Part shown: one piece after another, positions 26,901-34,849 of the stretch
How the letters are laid out: each line of letters begins with the position of its first letter
Position numbering within the stretch: the stretch's first letter is position 1
From: Hydractinia symbiolongicarpus
Lineage: Eukaryota > Cnidaria > Hydrozoa > Anthoathecata > Hydractiniidae
Direction: 5' to 3'
Assembly (NCBI RefSeq): GCF_029227915.1
Contig: NC_079878.1
Coordinates: 1,238,001 to 1,302,000, forward strand
DNA length: 64,000 bases
Translations under genes and position numbers: made by a program
Notes under the pieces: generated by a model
The model's input: only the letters and a program-made list of their open reading frames with translations
Databases searched by the model: none
What the model was told of the DNA's origin: nothing

Positions 26901-29900
26901 ATCTCTGATTCACTTTTTTTTCTGGTAGGGGAAGACCTTAGTTAAAAAGACGTAAAGTTAAAGGACCTATCTCCTTGAAATGGAGTTCTCCATTTCAAGG
27001 AGATGGGTCCTTTTTCGTGAGAAATACGCTTATGTAATTATTTTAAAATGACAGAAATTTCCTTTATACTTGAGGGGCGATACGTTGATGTAAAAACTAG
27101 AGCAAATGTGTACTCAGTTTTTTGCTTTTAGAAATGCTTTTTCCCGAAACTATTTCGTTTACAATATTTTTCAGGACTGCATTTACGAATTGAAAAAGTA
27201 TGTGCGGCAAAAGAACAAGGAAAAAGTTTTAAGATGCTACAAAGATCTTGTCGGGAAGTTATTTAATCTAGAAAGTTCACAGGTTGCCACGATGCGAGAT
27301 AATGGAAGTAAAATCGATATTGGAAAAGGTTCTTTTATCAAGAAATTTTCCAAGGTTTTGTTTTATGTTAATTTTTTTAACTTTGATTACTTCTAGTTGT
27401 TGGATAGGTGAAAGTATACATAAAGTGAAGAGGGGAAATATATTGTTTTATCAGACAGTCTTCCTAAAACTTAATTTTGTTCTATAATCTTTTTATATTC
27501 CATAGTTTTGATCGATGTTGTAATTGTCAACCATCGCACCACTTTAACATACTTATTATTGCTATTGCCTCTGTTACACTAAACTTAGACAGTGCTTATA
27601 AGTTGCGGATAGAGATCAAATCTTATACGGTAGAAATATGTTCACTGATACTGGACCTATTCTATATGCGAAACGGAATTTTTTCGTTTCAAAGCAAAAA
27701 GTAAAATGATTTGGTTCTGATACCAAAACAAATAAAAGCATCAAAGCGAAATGGCGGCATTAATAGGTAAACAAGCAGTGAAGTTTTTAACTGTCGTATT
27801 GGGGACTTTTTAAGTCAGTTCTTCGTGTTTGCCTGTACACGTATTCCGGGATGATTTCTTTTCGGAATGACATCTCTCTGCATTGTGTCAAAATAGTCTG
27901 TATAAAAAAAAAATTAAAGTGAGTTATTTAGTGTAAAGTCCTGTTTACACGACCAAAAACAAAGGCAGTACGAATGGTAATACATTTTGATCTTCCATGC
28001 ACTTTTGTTATGTCCAGGAGCATAAAAAAACTCTGGAAACATTGTTTGGTAAAGATGGCCGAAAGCTTGTTGGAATGGATGAAAAGGTAGAATATATCAT
28101 CAACAATGTGTTACTTTAAATTTTTATTTTTAAACTTTCTGCTTTCCAAACTTTATTTCAATTTAGAGTTTCAATGAAGCCTTAAAAAAATTTCCTCTCG
28201 ACAATATGCGCAAAGCAAGGTTTGAAGGTAACCTAAAAGATTTCTCACCTTGGTTGAGTGGATTTCAAAAAGATCGTTTTAAAAACCACCTTGAAATTCC
28301 AGGTAAAACATCTATCTGTTTATAAATGAAATGTTGTAATATGTTTAAAGCAGTACTTACGACGGAAATGTCTCTACCGGTTGTTGATACTGAATGATAT
28401 TTGAATTCTGAAGATTTCATGGCCAAGTCCAATACCTGATGTAATTATCCGATCTTATATTTTTTGCAACCTCTTGTCTTAAAATGTAGAAATAAAATAA
28501 GATTATGAGACAACTCTGTCTTTCCCTGTTTTTAATGATGTTTTTAAATGATTTTTTATCCCTAATGTTAAAGTTCAGGAAGTAAATTCTTTTGGTAGGC
28601 AGATTATCACTGTTTCAGTGGGCTTACAATGTTTTAGGTTTTTTTGAAATTATTTTTAGGTCAGTATGTTGGCCATAGTAAACCTATGATAGAATATCAC
28701 GTCAAAATTGTTGGATTTGATCAAAGGGTAAGTTAAGTTCACAATCATTTGAATGATTTAATGTTAACAATTTGTGAAAAAAAATGTTAGCCAACCTTTT
28801 AACAGGTTGCAGTTGGATTCCCCAAATCGTGCTATTTGTTGACATGATGTGGTATAAACTCTAGCCTTTCATTCTTTAATTTCTTAGGTACTAACAATGA
28901 AGTCATTGCGTCAACCGAAGCGTATTACTATCCGTGGTGATGATGAGAAAGAGTACAAGTTTTTAGTGAAAGGAGGGGAGGATTTAAGGCTTGATCAGCG
29001 ACTTGAACAGGTAGAAATCCTAAACCTGTATTTCAGTACTTTTCGGAGTGTAAAAAAGCAATAAACGCTAGAATCCTGTGAGGTGTTACATCTCACAGGA
29101 TTCTAGTGTTCCAAGGTGTAATCTAGTGTTCCAGGGTGTAATTCAGCGTTCTCAGTAGCCTTTAAAAACGGCTATTTCTCAATGGAAATTTATCCCAAAT
29201 TTCCCAGTTTATTAGAGGAGCTAATTATATTCATTTATAGACCATTTTATGCAAGTTGTAAAGGAGTATGATTTCATTAATACGTAAGACCATCTTGAAT
29301 TGTTTTTGCGTTAAAGTAAAAGTTTAAACTTTTAAAAGATGGTAACCAAACAACGTGAATATTTTTATCGTCCTTGTATGATTTTCGAGGTTTTAAATTT
29401 CTTCTGTGTAGATATTCGAATTGATGAACATCGTGTTAAGAAATGATCCTGTTTGTAGCAATCGTTTATTGAGGTTGAAAACATACCAAGTTGTCCCTGT
29501 TACGAACAAGTAGGTTTTTTTAGCTTGTTTCACCAGTAGGGAAGCTTCTGTAATACTGTTTCCCTTCTTCCCTTCTATAAGATAAGATTTCGGTACTGTT
29601 CAATATTACAGCGTCGAGGATGTAAATTTGATTTTGTTGCTTGACTTCTCCTTTATAAATGCTTTGGTTATTATCCAAAAAAAAACTAATTTCAGTTAAA
29701 CCGGTACATCTTGATCTATGTAGTTAGGCTATTTTTTTTTATAAAAACACTGGGTACAAAATTCTAGAATTAACTCCTGCTTTTACGACCTAACTCCTGA
29801 TTTTACGAACCAACTCCTGTTTTTATGAACAAAATACTGGTTATACAAACAAATTCCCACGTTGTAAAACCAAAAAATATCCTATATTGTCGAAGAACTA

Positions 29901-32900
29901 AATGTTGACAACAAAATCTTACATTGATGAAGCAAAATCTTACGTTGACGCGAAAAGATCCTGTGCTTAATGACAGCGAATAATCAAATACGGCAAAGTT
30001 ATGAAAACGATTTCACTGAATGTTAATTATAAGTATTTCATTAATCTTTTTTTTTTAAGTAGAAGTCGAGATACCCAGATTTTATGTTTTAATGTTTAAA
30101 TTTTGTTGACGGCGCGTAAATTTTGTATACAGCGCGTAAATTTTACTGTCATACTATTTTGATGAGATTTTAAATCATATGTTTAGAGTAGGTATCATAG
30201 AATGGGTGGACAATACCGTTCCTTATCAAAATTTGCTCGAACAGACAATGGACGAACGTGAGAGAAAAGCTTTCGATGGCTCATTGTAAGTTAGATCTAA
30301 TAATGTCCATGCACTGGGAGTCTTCCTGGGGTGGTTTAACTTTTTAGCCAACGTTTTTTTATTAATTTAGGGGACCATCTGCAAAATACAGCAAATTCTT
30401 GGCGAAATATAGAAGTGATTATTCAAGTATGTACAACAAAGCAACTCGCAGTGAAGCAGAAAAAAATTTTCATGACATAGTTAATTCAGTTCCTTGGGAT
30501 TTGTTGAGGTGAATTTTATATATCTTGTGTAATCTTTTATTTCGTTGGTAAAACAACTGTTTTGTTTAATTTCGAACGTGTACAGGTGCTAGTTGATTTC
30601 TGTCTGTCCAAGTGCAGTATTTTTGTGAATAACAGATAAAAAGCATTAGGAACAAAACATCTCTTTAATAATAGCGGTATCCCGTCTGTCTGTTTGTGCG
30701 CAAAAAATAATCATGTTACGGAAACACGAAATGCTATATATAAAAAACGGGCAAACGCGTGGATTTATCCACAGGCTTATTCTCTTTAATAATAGCCGTC
30801 TTCTGTCTGTGTGTCGGCGAAAGCTGCGTCCTGTTACGGAAACACGAAATCCGATATATAAAGGACGTGCGACCCCGTGTTTTTTTCACGGGTTAACGAC
30901 TAGTCTCTTTAATAATAGCCGTATTTTGTCTGTCTGTCCGCGAGAGCCGCGTCCCGTAACGGAATCACGAAATTTTTATAATGCGCACCAATACCAAATG
31001 CGATATATTTTTGTCCACCCTTTTGCGACGGGTGAATTTAAAGGACGGGCGAACCCGTGGATTTTTCCACGGGCTAACGACTAGTTCATATATAATACCC
31101 GTATACGTCTGTTTGTCACGCAAAATAGTAACCGGAGTAGCGAGGTACATAGAATGCGATGAATAAAGGGCGGGCCAACTCGTGAATTTATCCACGGATC
31201 CCCAAATAGTTAAGTGAAATCATTGTAATGTCTTCTTGTAGGAGAGCTTTTCAAAGACTGGCTGCGTCGTCAGAAGCATACTTTGTTTTACGCAATCATT
31301 TCATTCAATCACACGCTTGTATGTGTATCGCGCAATACATTCTGGGTATAGGCGATCGTCATTTGTCGAACACCCTTATCGATAAGACTTCGGGTGGAGT
31401 GGTTGGGATTGATTTTGGACACGCGTTTGGTACCGCTACTCAGGTAATGTCAGCTAAAATTTGTGTGATTTTTGAAATTAAATGTGAGTTTTCTCATTAT
31501 GGAGCTTGCGTGTACTTTCAACATATCACTCAGATAGAATGTGATTAAGATATACGAGTGAAACTTCGGAAAAACTTTTAATATCTTGGAAAATCAAACC
31601 GCTTAAATACGAACGTCGTTACTTCTTCTATGTCCCTGTGCCGAATTTTTATTGTTTTGTAATTTTCTACAAAAGAAAGTGACCGATTTGTTGTCCTTCT
31701 TAACCCCTTTAAACTTTCCTTCAGTGATGTTAGAAAACGCAATCCGCCTAGTAGTAAATGCTTCACTTATTTCGTTTCCTTTTTTTATCTTTTAATCGTA
31801 TTCTGGAACACAAAATAAAAAAGGTGGCCTTAAATTCGTAAGCTTACGTAGCAAAAAGGCGCATAACAAAGCAATGGTTACGCTTGTTTTTTTTGGTTTA
31901 GTTGCTTGGGATTCCAGAGTTAATTCCGTTCCGCTTGACACAACAGATGATAAATATTCTGCTTCCTCTTCAAGATGCGTCACCATACAAGCAGTCCATG
32001 ATTGCCGTCTTGCAAGCATTTCGCAAGCATGCTAGTTCACTGCTTAATACGATGGATGTGTTTATCAACGAGCCTCTTCTTGATTGGGAGGTTGGTTTTA
32101 TGATTTACTAGTTGTTATATTTGTCGCCTCTTTTGCCTAATTTTCCGGCTACTTTAAAGCGCAAAAATTTCAGTGGGTAAGTGGGTAAATTTAAACGAAA
32201 AAAACATTTAATACTTGAAATATTTTTAGCAATATTCTAAAATTTTGATAGAATAATTTTCGGTCATATTTTACAGAGTATATTTTCGAGCACAAATATT
32301 GTCGAATGATAAGCTAAAAAACAAAAAACAATTTGATTCAAACTGTAATGGAATGAGGATATCAAGATTCTGAAGCTTGCGACAGAAACGACAATACGTG
32401 ATCAACTTTTGTTTTCCATAGTCAAAAAGTTCACTTCGGCCATTTTAACTGGCTTACCATATCGGAAAACTCCTGTTATTAAGCCGAATCTCCACTGGAC
32501 AATATTCGCGACGCTTTTTGTGACGAAAAGTAGAAACCAATTCAACTTTTCGTCATGACGAAAATCGCGGCCAATTAAATTCAAGTATTGATAACGATCG
32601 TCGTGAAAATCATCCCGTGGAGATTCGCCCTTAGTGACCTTCTTGAAAAAAGGGAACAATTATTTTATTATTAGTGGAGTCTTTATATGTCTTCGTATGT
32701 ATTGTATCATATACTGTTGATATTTTTATCCAACGATAAATTATCTATCTATCTATATTATAATACCCGTATACGTCTCTCCGTCTGTCTGTAACGCAAA
32801 ATGGTATGCAAATATGTTTTCGGACAAAAAGTTGATCTTTCGATTTGCGTGCAAACATTGTAATTGCAATCCATTGTTTTTTTTGTTCTTGCATCAAATA

Positions 32901-34849
32901 TTTTTAATCATTCAGGATCACGCCAAAAGAGCAGCCATTAGTCTTGATAGTGGTGAGTTTAAATTTTTTTTTCCCTGTATTTGTTGTGTTGCCGTAAAAT
33001 CCCGAAATCAAGCGCACCCGATTATAAGCGCACCCGTTGTTAAGCGCACTCGATTATAAGCGCACCCGTTGTTAAGCGCACCAAATCCAAGATAATCGGG
33101 GATAAGCGCCCCCTCAGATAAGCGCATCAAAATCTTCTATCATCACTGATAAGCGCTGCGCTTGATTTCGGCATGTTACGGTATGTTGCGTTCCGAACAT
33201 TTCATGTTTTTTAGATATCAATATCTTACCACTGTTTCCTGAGAAATTTATCTGTACACCGTGGTCGTGATCGTAATCACAACAAAGATAATTCTCTTAA
33301 ACCCTAATTATGCCCGTTAGCACTATTTTAGTAAGCGCGGTTTTTTCCTCTACAGTCGACGCTCTATAGCTCGAACTCTCGGGAACCGACGAAAAAGTTC
33401 GACATAAAGGATAGAAAAGATATCCAGCGTCGAAGTTAAGTTCGAGGTAGCGAAATGTCCGTACTTTTTTACGAGCGTAGACTGTATATACAACATACCA
33501 CATGATGACAATATGAAGACGAAGGTTTATACCAGTCCATTTATTGTTAACGATTTTTTACCACGCTTGGTAGCTATTTTTGAAATGAGGATTTTATAAA
33601 TCTAAAATTAAACATTCGAAAAGTTATGAGTATTCGGATACCGAGGGTAGACTGTATTTTTAATTTCTGTCAACCCAGGGTCAACAACATCGTCGTCATG
33701 GTATCCAAAGTTGAAAGTTAATATTTGCAAACTGAAGCTGAATGGAATCAATCCTGCACATATCACCCAGTAAGTACGATTTGACAAAGTTATTTACAGG
33801 TTGATGTATTAACCTTGAGCAGACCAAGCTTTTAAATATACGATACTAATTAATAAAGTATTCGAACCAAATTTTTGGCGTGAAATAACTTTGAAAGGAA
33901 TCAGACGTTTTCTGCTTGCAATCGCGAGAGCAGTAACAATTTAGTGTCTATTAGTGTTATTAGCCGAAAAGACAATGCATAATTTCAGGTTCATTCGTAC
34001 TCTTGAAGAATAGTCAAACTTATTTTCGTGTTTGGTTTGCAGTGTAAAAGAGGATTTATTTTTGTTGGGCATTGCTACAAACTCAAATTGGAATTTCTCA
34101 TGCTAATTCTTTTGCGTCTGTTTGTATGCAGGGCAAGAGAGTTATCAACATTTATTAACACAAAATTTGGTAAATTGAAAGGTGTTGTTTTGGGGTGTTC
34201 AAAGTTTCCACTTACAGTTTGAGAGAGTTTTTAACATCTGAACATACAACTGAAGTAAAACACTTTAACGAAGCAAACACACTACCGTCAAGTTATACAA
34301 AACATTATTAAAGCTGAAAATGTTACACGCCCTCGAACCTGCTCTATTCGTAAAATTACGAATAGTTACAAATTGAACAGCTCTTCTTTTTTACTGTAAA
34401 GTTTGTATGTCATTCTTAAGGTAACTTTTTGTTAAAATACCATGGTGAAAATTACGAAATGTCACTTTCAAACGATTACGGCGGACTTTTAAACGCCTGA
34501 CCCCGGCCCTTTTCGCGCTGCAGAGAAGAGAATAACCCCGTCAAGTGCTTCTGTCACAAAAAAACAAGGTATTAGTAACGATAGCATAATAACATCATTT
34601 TTCACAGTTTTAACTATTTTTAGGGAAGAGCTACGCCATGGTCACTCTCACAATTCTGCTTTGAAAGATTTTATTTGTGTAGCGAGAGGTGATGCGTCAC
34701 GTAACTGTCGCACGAAATATCTAGAAAGAAGTGAACTACCTGAGAAATACAATTTAACAGTTGAAGAACAGGTTGATTGTTTAGTAGATCAAGCAACGGA
34801 CGCGAATATATTAGGGAGAACTTATATTGGCTGGAGGCCGTGGGTTTAA
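24..34849 (+). CDS. PRKDC: DNA-dependent protein kinase catalytic subunit (DNA-PKcs), 3' part of the gene, 59 coding exons
   Basis: This is the giant nuclear PI3K-like kinase that Ku recruits to DNA double-strand ends to drive non-homologous end joining. I joined 59 GT-AG exons; after the two-base partial codon at position 24 they total 9,519 nt, exactly 3,173 codons including the TAA at 34847-34849, with no internal stop. That in-frame closure over 59 junctions is strong support for the model. The translation follows human DNA-PKcs block by block from its N-terminal repeats to the C-terminus, including kinase motifs GIGDRHLSN and DFGHAFG and a FATC tail ending in [12 protein letters not shown]. 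Upstream exons (several hundred residues in human) lie left of the window. Sub-entries give exon coordinates. Exon edges are inferred from consensus sites and reading phase; a few junctions could shift by some bases. ATM, ATR and mTOR are excluded by the continuous DNA-PKcs-specific match. Confidence 0.96.
6537..12037 (+). other. PRKDC: PRKDC exons 13-23: middle helical repeats up to the PQR-equivalent region
   Basis: Exons at 6537-6773, 6897-7092, 7330-7519, 8214-8334, 8413-8661, 8819-8946, 9780-10163, 10468-10636, 10723-10879, 11480-11640 and 11792-12037. Landmarks shared with human include [15 protein letters not shown] (exon 20), [15 protein letters not shown] (exon 21), [11 protein letters not shown] (exon 22) and LNQHECM followed by [12 protein letters not shown] (exon 23). 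Exon 22/23 covers the segment that in human carries the PQR autophosphorylation cluster around Ser2056; here the matching stretch is acidic and lacks the SQ (see findings). Exon 21 could alternatively end at an earlier GT after the codons for TNNDG. The exon 22 start at 11480 was chosen by acceptor and phase. Confidence 0.9.
12448..12584. mobile_element. MITE-like fold-back element in PRKDC intron 23
   Basis: The ends read TAAAGGCTCGTTTCC and, on the right, GGAAACCAGCCTTTA, which are inverted copies. The inverted similarity continues inward through GCTATAGCACA and TGTGCTATAGC, and the centre is a second palindrome of GAGCTCAAGAGC type. The whole 137 bp can fold into one long hairpin. Flanking TAA/TTA would fit a three-base duplication as in PIF/Harbinger elements; that superfamily call is inference. 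Confidence 0.7.
12684..15778 (+). other. PRKDC: PRKDC exons 24-28: helical region, SQ/TQ autophosphorylation cluster and basic linker
   Basis: Exons at 12684-13342, 13606-13767, 14064-14237, 14669-15185 and 15509-15778. Exon 24 contains NSKDN/VGIQLLG-like [15 protein letters not shown] followed by LPPY-like FPPYQRQ, as in human. Exon 27 contains [10 protein letters not shown] and [11 protein letters not shown], then the counterpart of the human ABCDE cluster near Thr2609: within about 45 residues there are SQR, SQG, TQG, TQK and SQT, and another SQ opens exon 28. Exon 28 then runs into a strongly basic, probably helical segment ([17 protein letters not shown]) that matches human LLRLRRRFMRDQEKLSL. 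The length of this linker is shorter than in human. Confidence 0.92.
18155..18282 (-). mobile_element. Miniature Helitron-like element in PRKDC intron 33
   Basis: Read on the minus strand it starts TCCCTTTATTAAACGGATAC, similar to the starts of the Helitron-like units at 30660-31206. It ends with a perfect 7-bp stem (GTGCCCT with AGGGCAC, plus-strand 18161-18180) a few bases before CTAG followed by T. A TC start, subterminal hairpin and CTRR end are the Helitron signature. The element has no coding capacity. Boundaries are approximate. Confidence 0.5.
19370..19641. repeat. Tandem repeat, four copies of a 68-bp unit, in PRKDC intron 35
   Basis: Units start at 19370, 19438, 19506 and 19574, each opening CTTGTTCATCTGTTTGAAAC and ending GAGG(C/T)TATAATGT. 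The copies differ at only a few sites. The period is exact and there are no unique spacers, so this is an ordinary minisatellite, not a CRISPR array. Confidence 0.95.
20699..21071. mobile_element. Degenerate DNA transposon or MITE rich in AAACGCCCC motifs, PRKDC intron 36
   Basis: The left end (near TTTTTTCCAATAAACGCCC) and right end (plus strand GGGCGTTTTTGGAGAAAATA) are imperfect inverted repeats. AATAAACGCCCC recurs several times inside. Between them, 20835-20964 keeps an open acidic reading frame ([10 protein letters not shown], then [18 protein letters not shown] and a stop), which looks like the last part of a transposase-type protein. A similar CGCCCC-rich scrap lies at 24440-24475. 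Family assignment is open. Confidence 0.5.
26961..27012. repeat. Near-perfect 25-bp inverted repeat (hairpin) in PRKDC intron 46
   Basis: Left arm 26961-26985 and right arm 26988-27012 pair at 24 of 25 positions, with a two-base centre. The arm contains ATCTCCTTGAAATGGAG. It lies well away from both splice sites. It could be a recent quasi-palindromic duplication, a tiny fold-back transposon or a small-RNA hairpin; the tiny loop argues against an ordinary miRNA. Confidence 0.9.
29064..29110. repeat. 19-bp inverted repeat (hairpin) in PRKDC intron 51
   Basis: Left arm 29064-29082 and right arm 29092-29110 match at 18 of 19 positions, with core CTAGAATCCTGTGAG and loop GTGTTACAT. It starts 53 bases after the exon 51 donor. 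Just downstream, TAGTGTTCCA(A/G)GGTGTAAT is repeated twice (to about 29150). Confidence 0.9.
29765..29850. repeat. Degenerate short tandem repeat in PRKDC intron 52
   Basis: A unit of about 27 bases, roughly AACTCCTG(C/A/T)TTTTACGA, appears three times in a row and then decays. No coding or structural role is visible. Confidence 0.6.
30660..31206 (+). mobile_element. Head-to-tail array of four miniature Helitron-like units, PRKDC intron 54
   Basis: Units run about 30660-30780, 30781-30903, 30904-31084 and 31085-31206. Units 1 to 3 begin TCTCTTTAATAATAGC and all four have a TCTGTCTGT-like stretch near the start. Units 2 and 3 end with a hairpin (CCCGTG ... CACGGG) followed by TAACGACTAG, and the next unit starts immediately. 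TC at the 5' end, a subterminal hairpin and CTAG before T are the hallmarks of Helitrons. None has room for a Rep/helicase gene, so these would be non-autonomous. Unit 4 and the end of unit 1 are degraded. Confidence 0.72.
32482..32630. mobile_element. MITE with GGAGATTCG-type terminal inverted repeats and TTA flanks, PRKDC intron 56
   Basis: The left end AGCCGAATCTCCACTGG and right end CCCGTGGAGATTCGCCC are inverted copies, and the similarity extends inward through TTCGCGACG and CGTCGTGAA. TTA flanks both sides (32479-32481 and 32631-32633), fitting a three-base target duplication typical of PIF/Harbinger elements. A relative with the same right half is at about 59629-59771. Confidence 0.75.
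32750..32815 (+). mobile_element. Helitron-like 5' end fragment, PRKDC intron 56
   Basis: TCTATATTATAATACCCGTA followed by TACGTC and CCGTCTGTCTGTAACGC closely resembles unit 4 of the array at 31085. No matching hairpin and CTAG end is seen before exon 57 at 32916, so this appears 3'-truncated. Confidence 0.55.
32991..33183. mobile_element. MITE-like element with AAGCGCACCCG internal repeats, PRKDC intron 57
   Basis: The left end GCCGTAAAATCCCGAAATCA and right end TGATTTCGGCATGTTACGG are inverted copies over about 20 bases, followed inward by AAGCGCA and TGCGCTT. The inside is made of five or more tandem GATTATAAGCGCACCCG-like units. It is 39 bases past the exon 57 donor. Confidence 0.7.
33353..33484. 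mobile_element. Tc1/mariner (pogo/Tigger-like) MITE, PRKDC intron 57
   Basis: The 132-bp element has terminal inverted repeats CAGTCGACGCTC and GAGCGTAGACTG, with TA on both sides (33351-33352 and 33485-33486). CAGT ends with a TA duplication are the mark of Tc1/mariner elements, and the CTATAGCTCGAACTCTCGG interior resembles pogo/Tigger ends. A further GTAGACTGTA end at about 33645 may be a broken relative. Confidence 0.75.

Larger units (their letters stand above)
16072..28086 (+). other. PRKDC: PRKDC exons 29-48: FAT domain and link to the kinase
   Basis: Exons at 16072-16689, 16963-17034, 17172-17294, 17464-17598, 17766-17864, 18470-18578, 19055-19163, 19961-20005, 21235-21307, 21937-21993, 22524-22658, 23846-23950, 24301-24383, 25013-25104, 25531-25595, 25735-25895, 26134-26345, 26622-26706, 27174-27354 and 28018-28086. 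Exon 29 opens with [17 protein letters not shown], nearly the human start of FAT. Exon 44 has [20 protein letters not shown], matching human LKALKLNSNEARLKFPRLL. Exons 36 to 38 are short (45, 73 and 57 nt) and rest on phase plus homology. Exon 43 is followed by GTTCAC as donor, chosen because it alone restores the frame into exon 44. FAT wraps the kinase and holds its regulation. Confidence 0.88.
28167..32090 (+). other. PRKDC: PRKDC exons 49-56: PI3K-like serine/threonine kinase domain
   Basis: Exons at 28167-28302, 28660-28727, 28888-29010, 29412-29509, 30187-30285, 30371-30508, 31242-31443 and 31902-32090. The nucleotide-binding lysine lies in [11 protein letters not shown] (exon 51). The catalytic loop GIGDRHLSN and the magnesium-binding DFGHAFG are both in exon 55 and match the functional PIKK consensus, so the kinase looks active. 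Exon 56 carries the activation-segment end and C-lobe ([31 protein letters not shown]). Exon 51 has RLDQRLEQ where human has RQDQRVEQ. The intron between exons 54 and 55 is filled by a Helitron-like array ending about 35 bases before exon 55. Confidence 0.96.
32916..34849 (+). other. PRKDC: PRKDC exons 57-59: C-terminal tail and FATC domain
   Basis: Exons at 32916-32952, 33679-33769 and 34624-34849. They encode the link after the kinase ([21 protein letters not shown], matched by human [21 protein letters not shown], quoted in part) and the FATC domain, with [14 protein letters not shown] followed by [14 protein letters not shown] and TAA. Human ends DPNILGRTWEGWEPWM, so the protein terminates at the expected place. 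Three separate MITE-like repeats sit in the two introns here without damaging splice sites. Confidence 0.93.

Noticed and set aside
30713-31195. Overlapping open frames of 60-120 residues on both strands
   Set aside because: They lie wholly inside the Helitron-like tandem array; the 'protein' repeats follow the DNA repeat.
24-34849. ATM, ATR or SMG1 as the identity of the large kinase
   Set aside because: N-terminal repeats, FAT, linker and FATC all follow DNA-PKcs collinearly; the other kinases share only the catalytic core.
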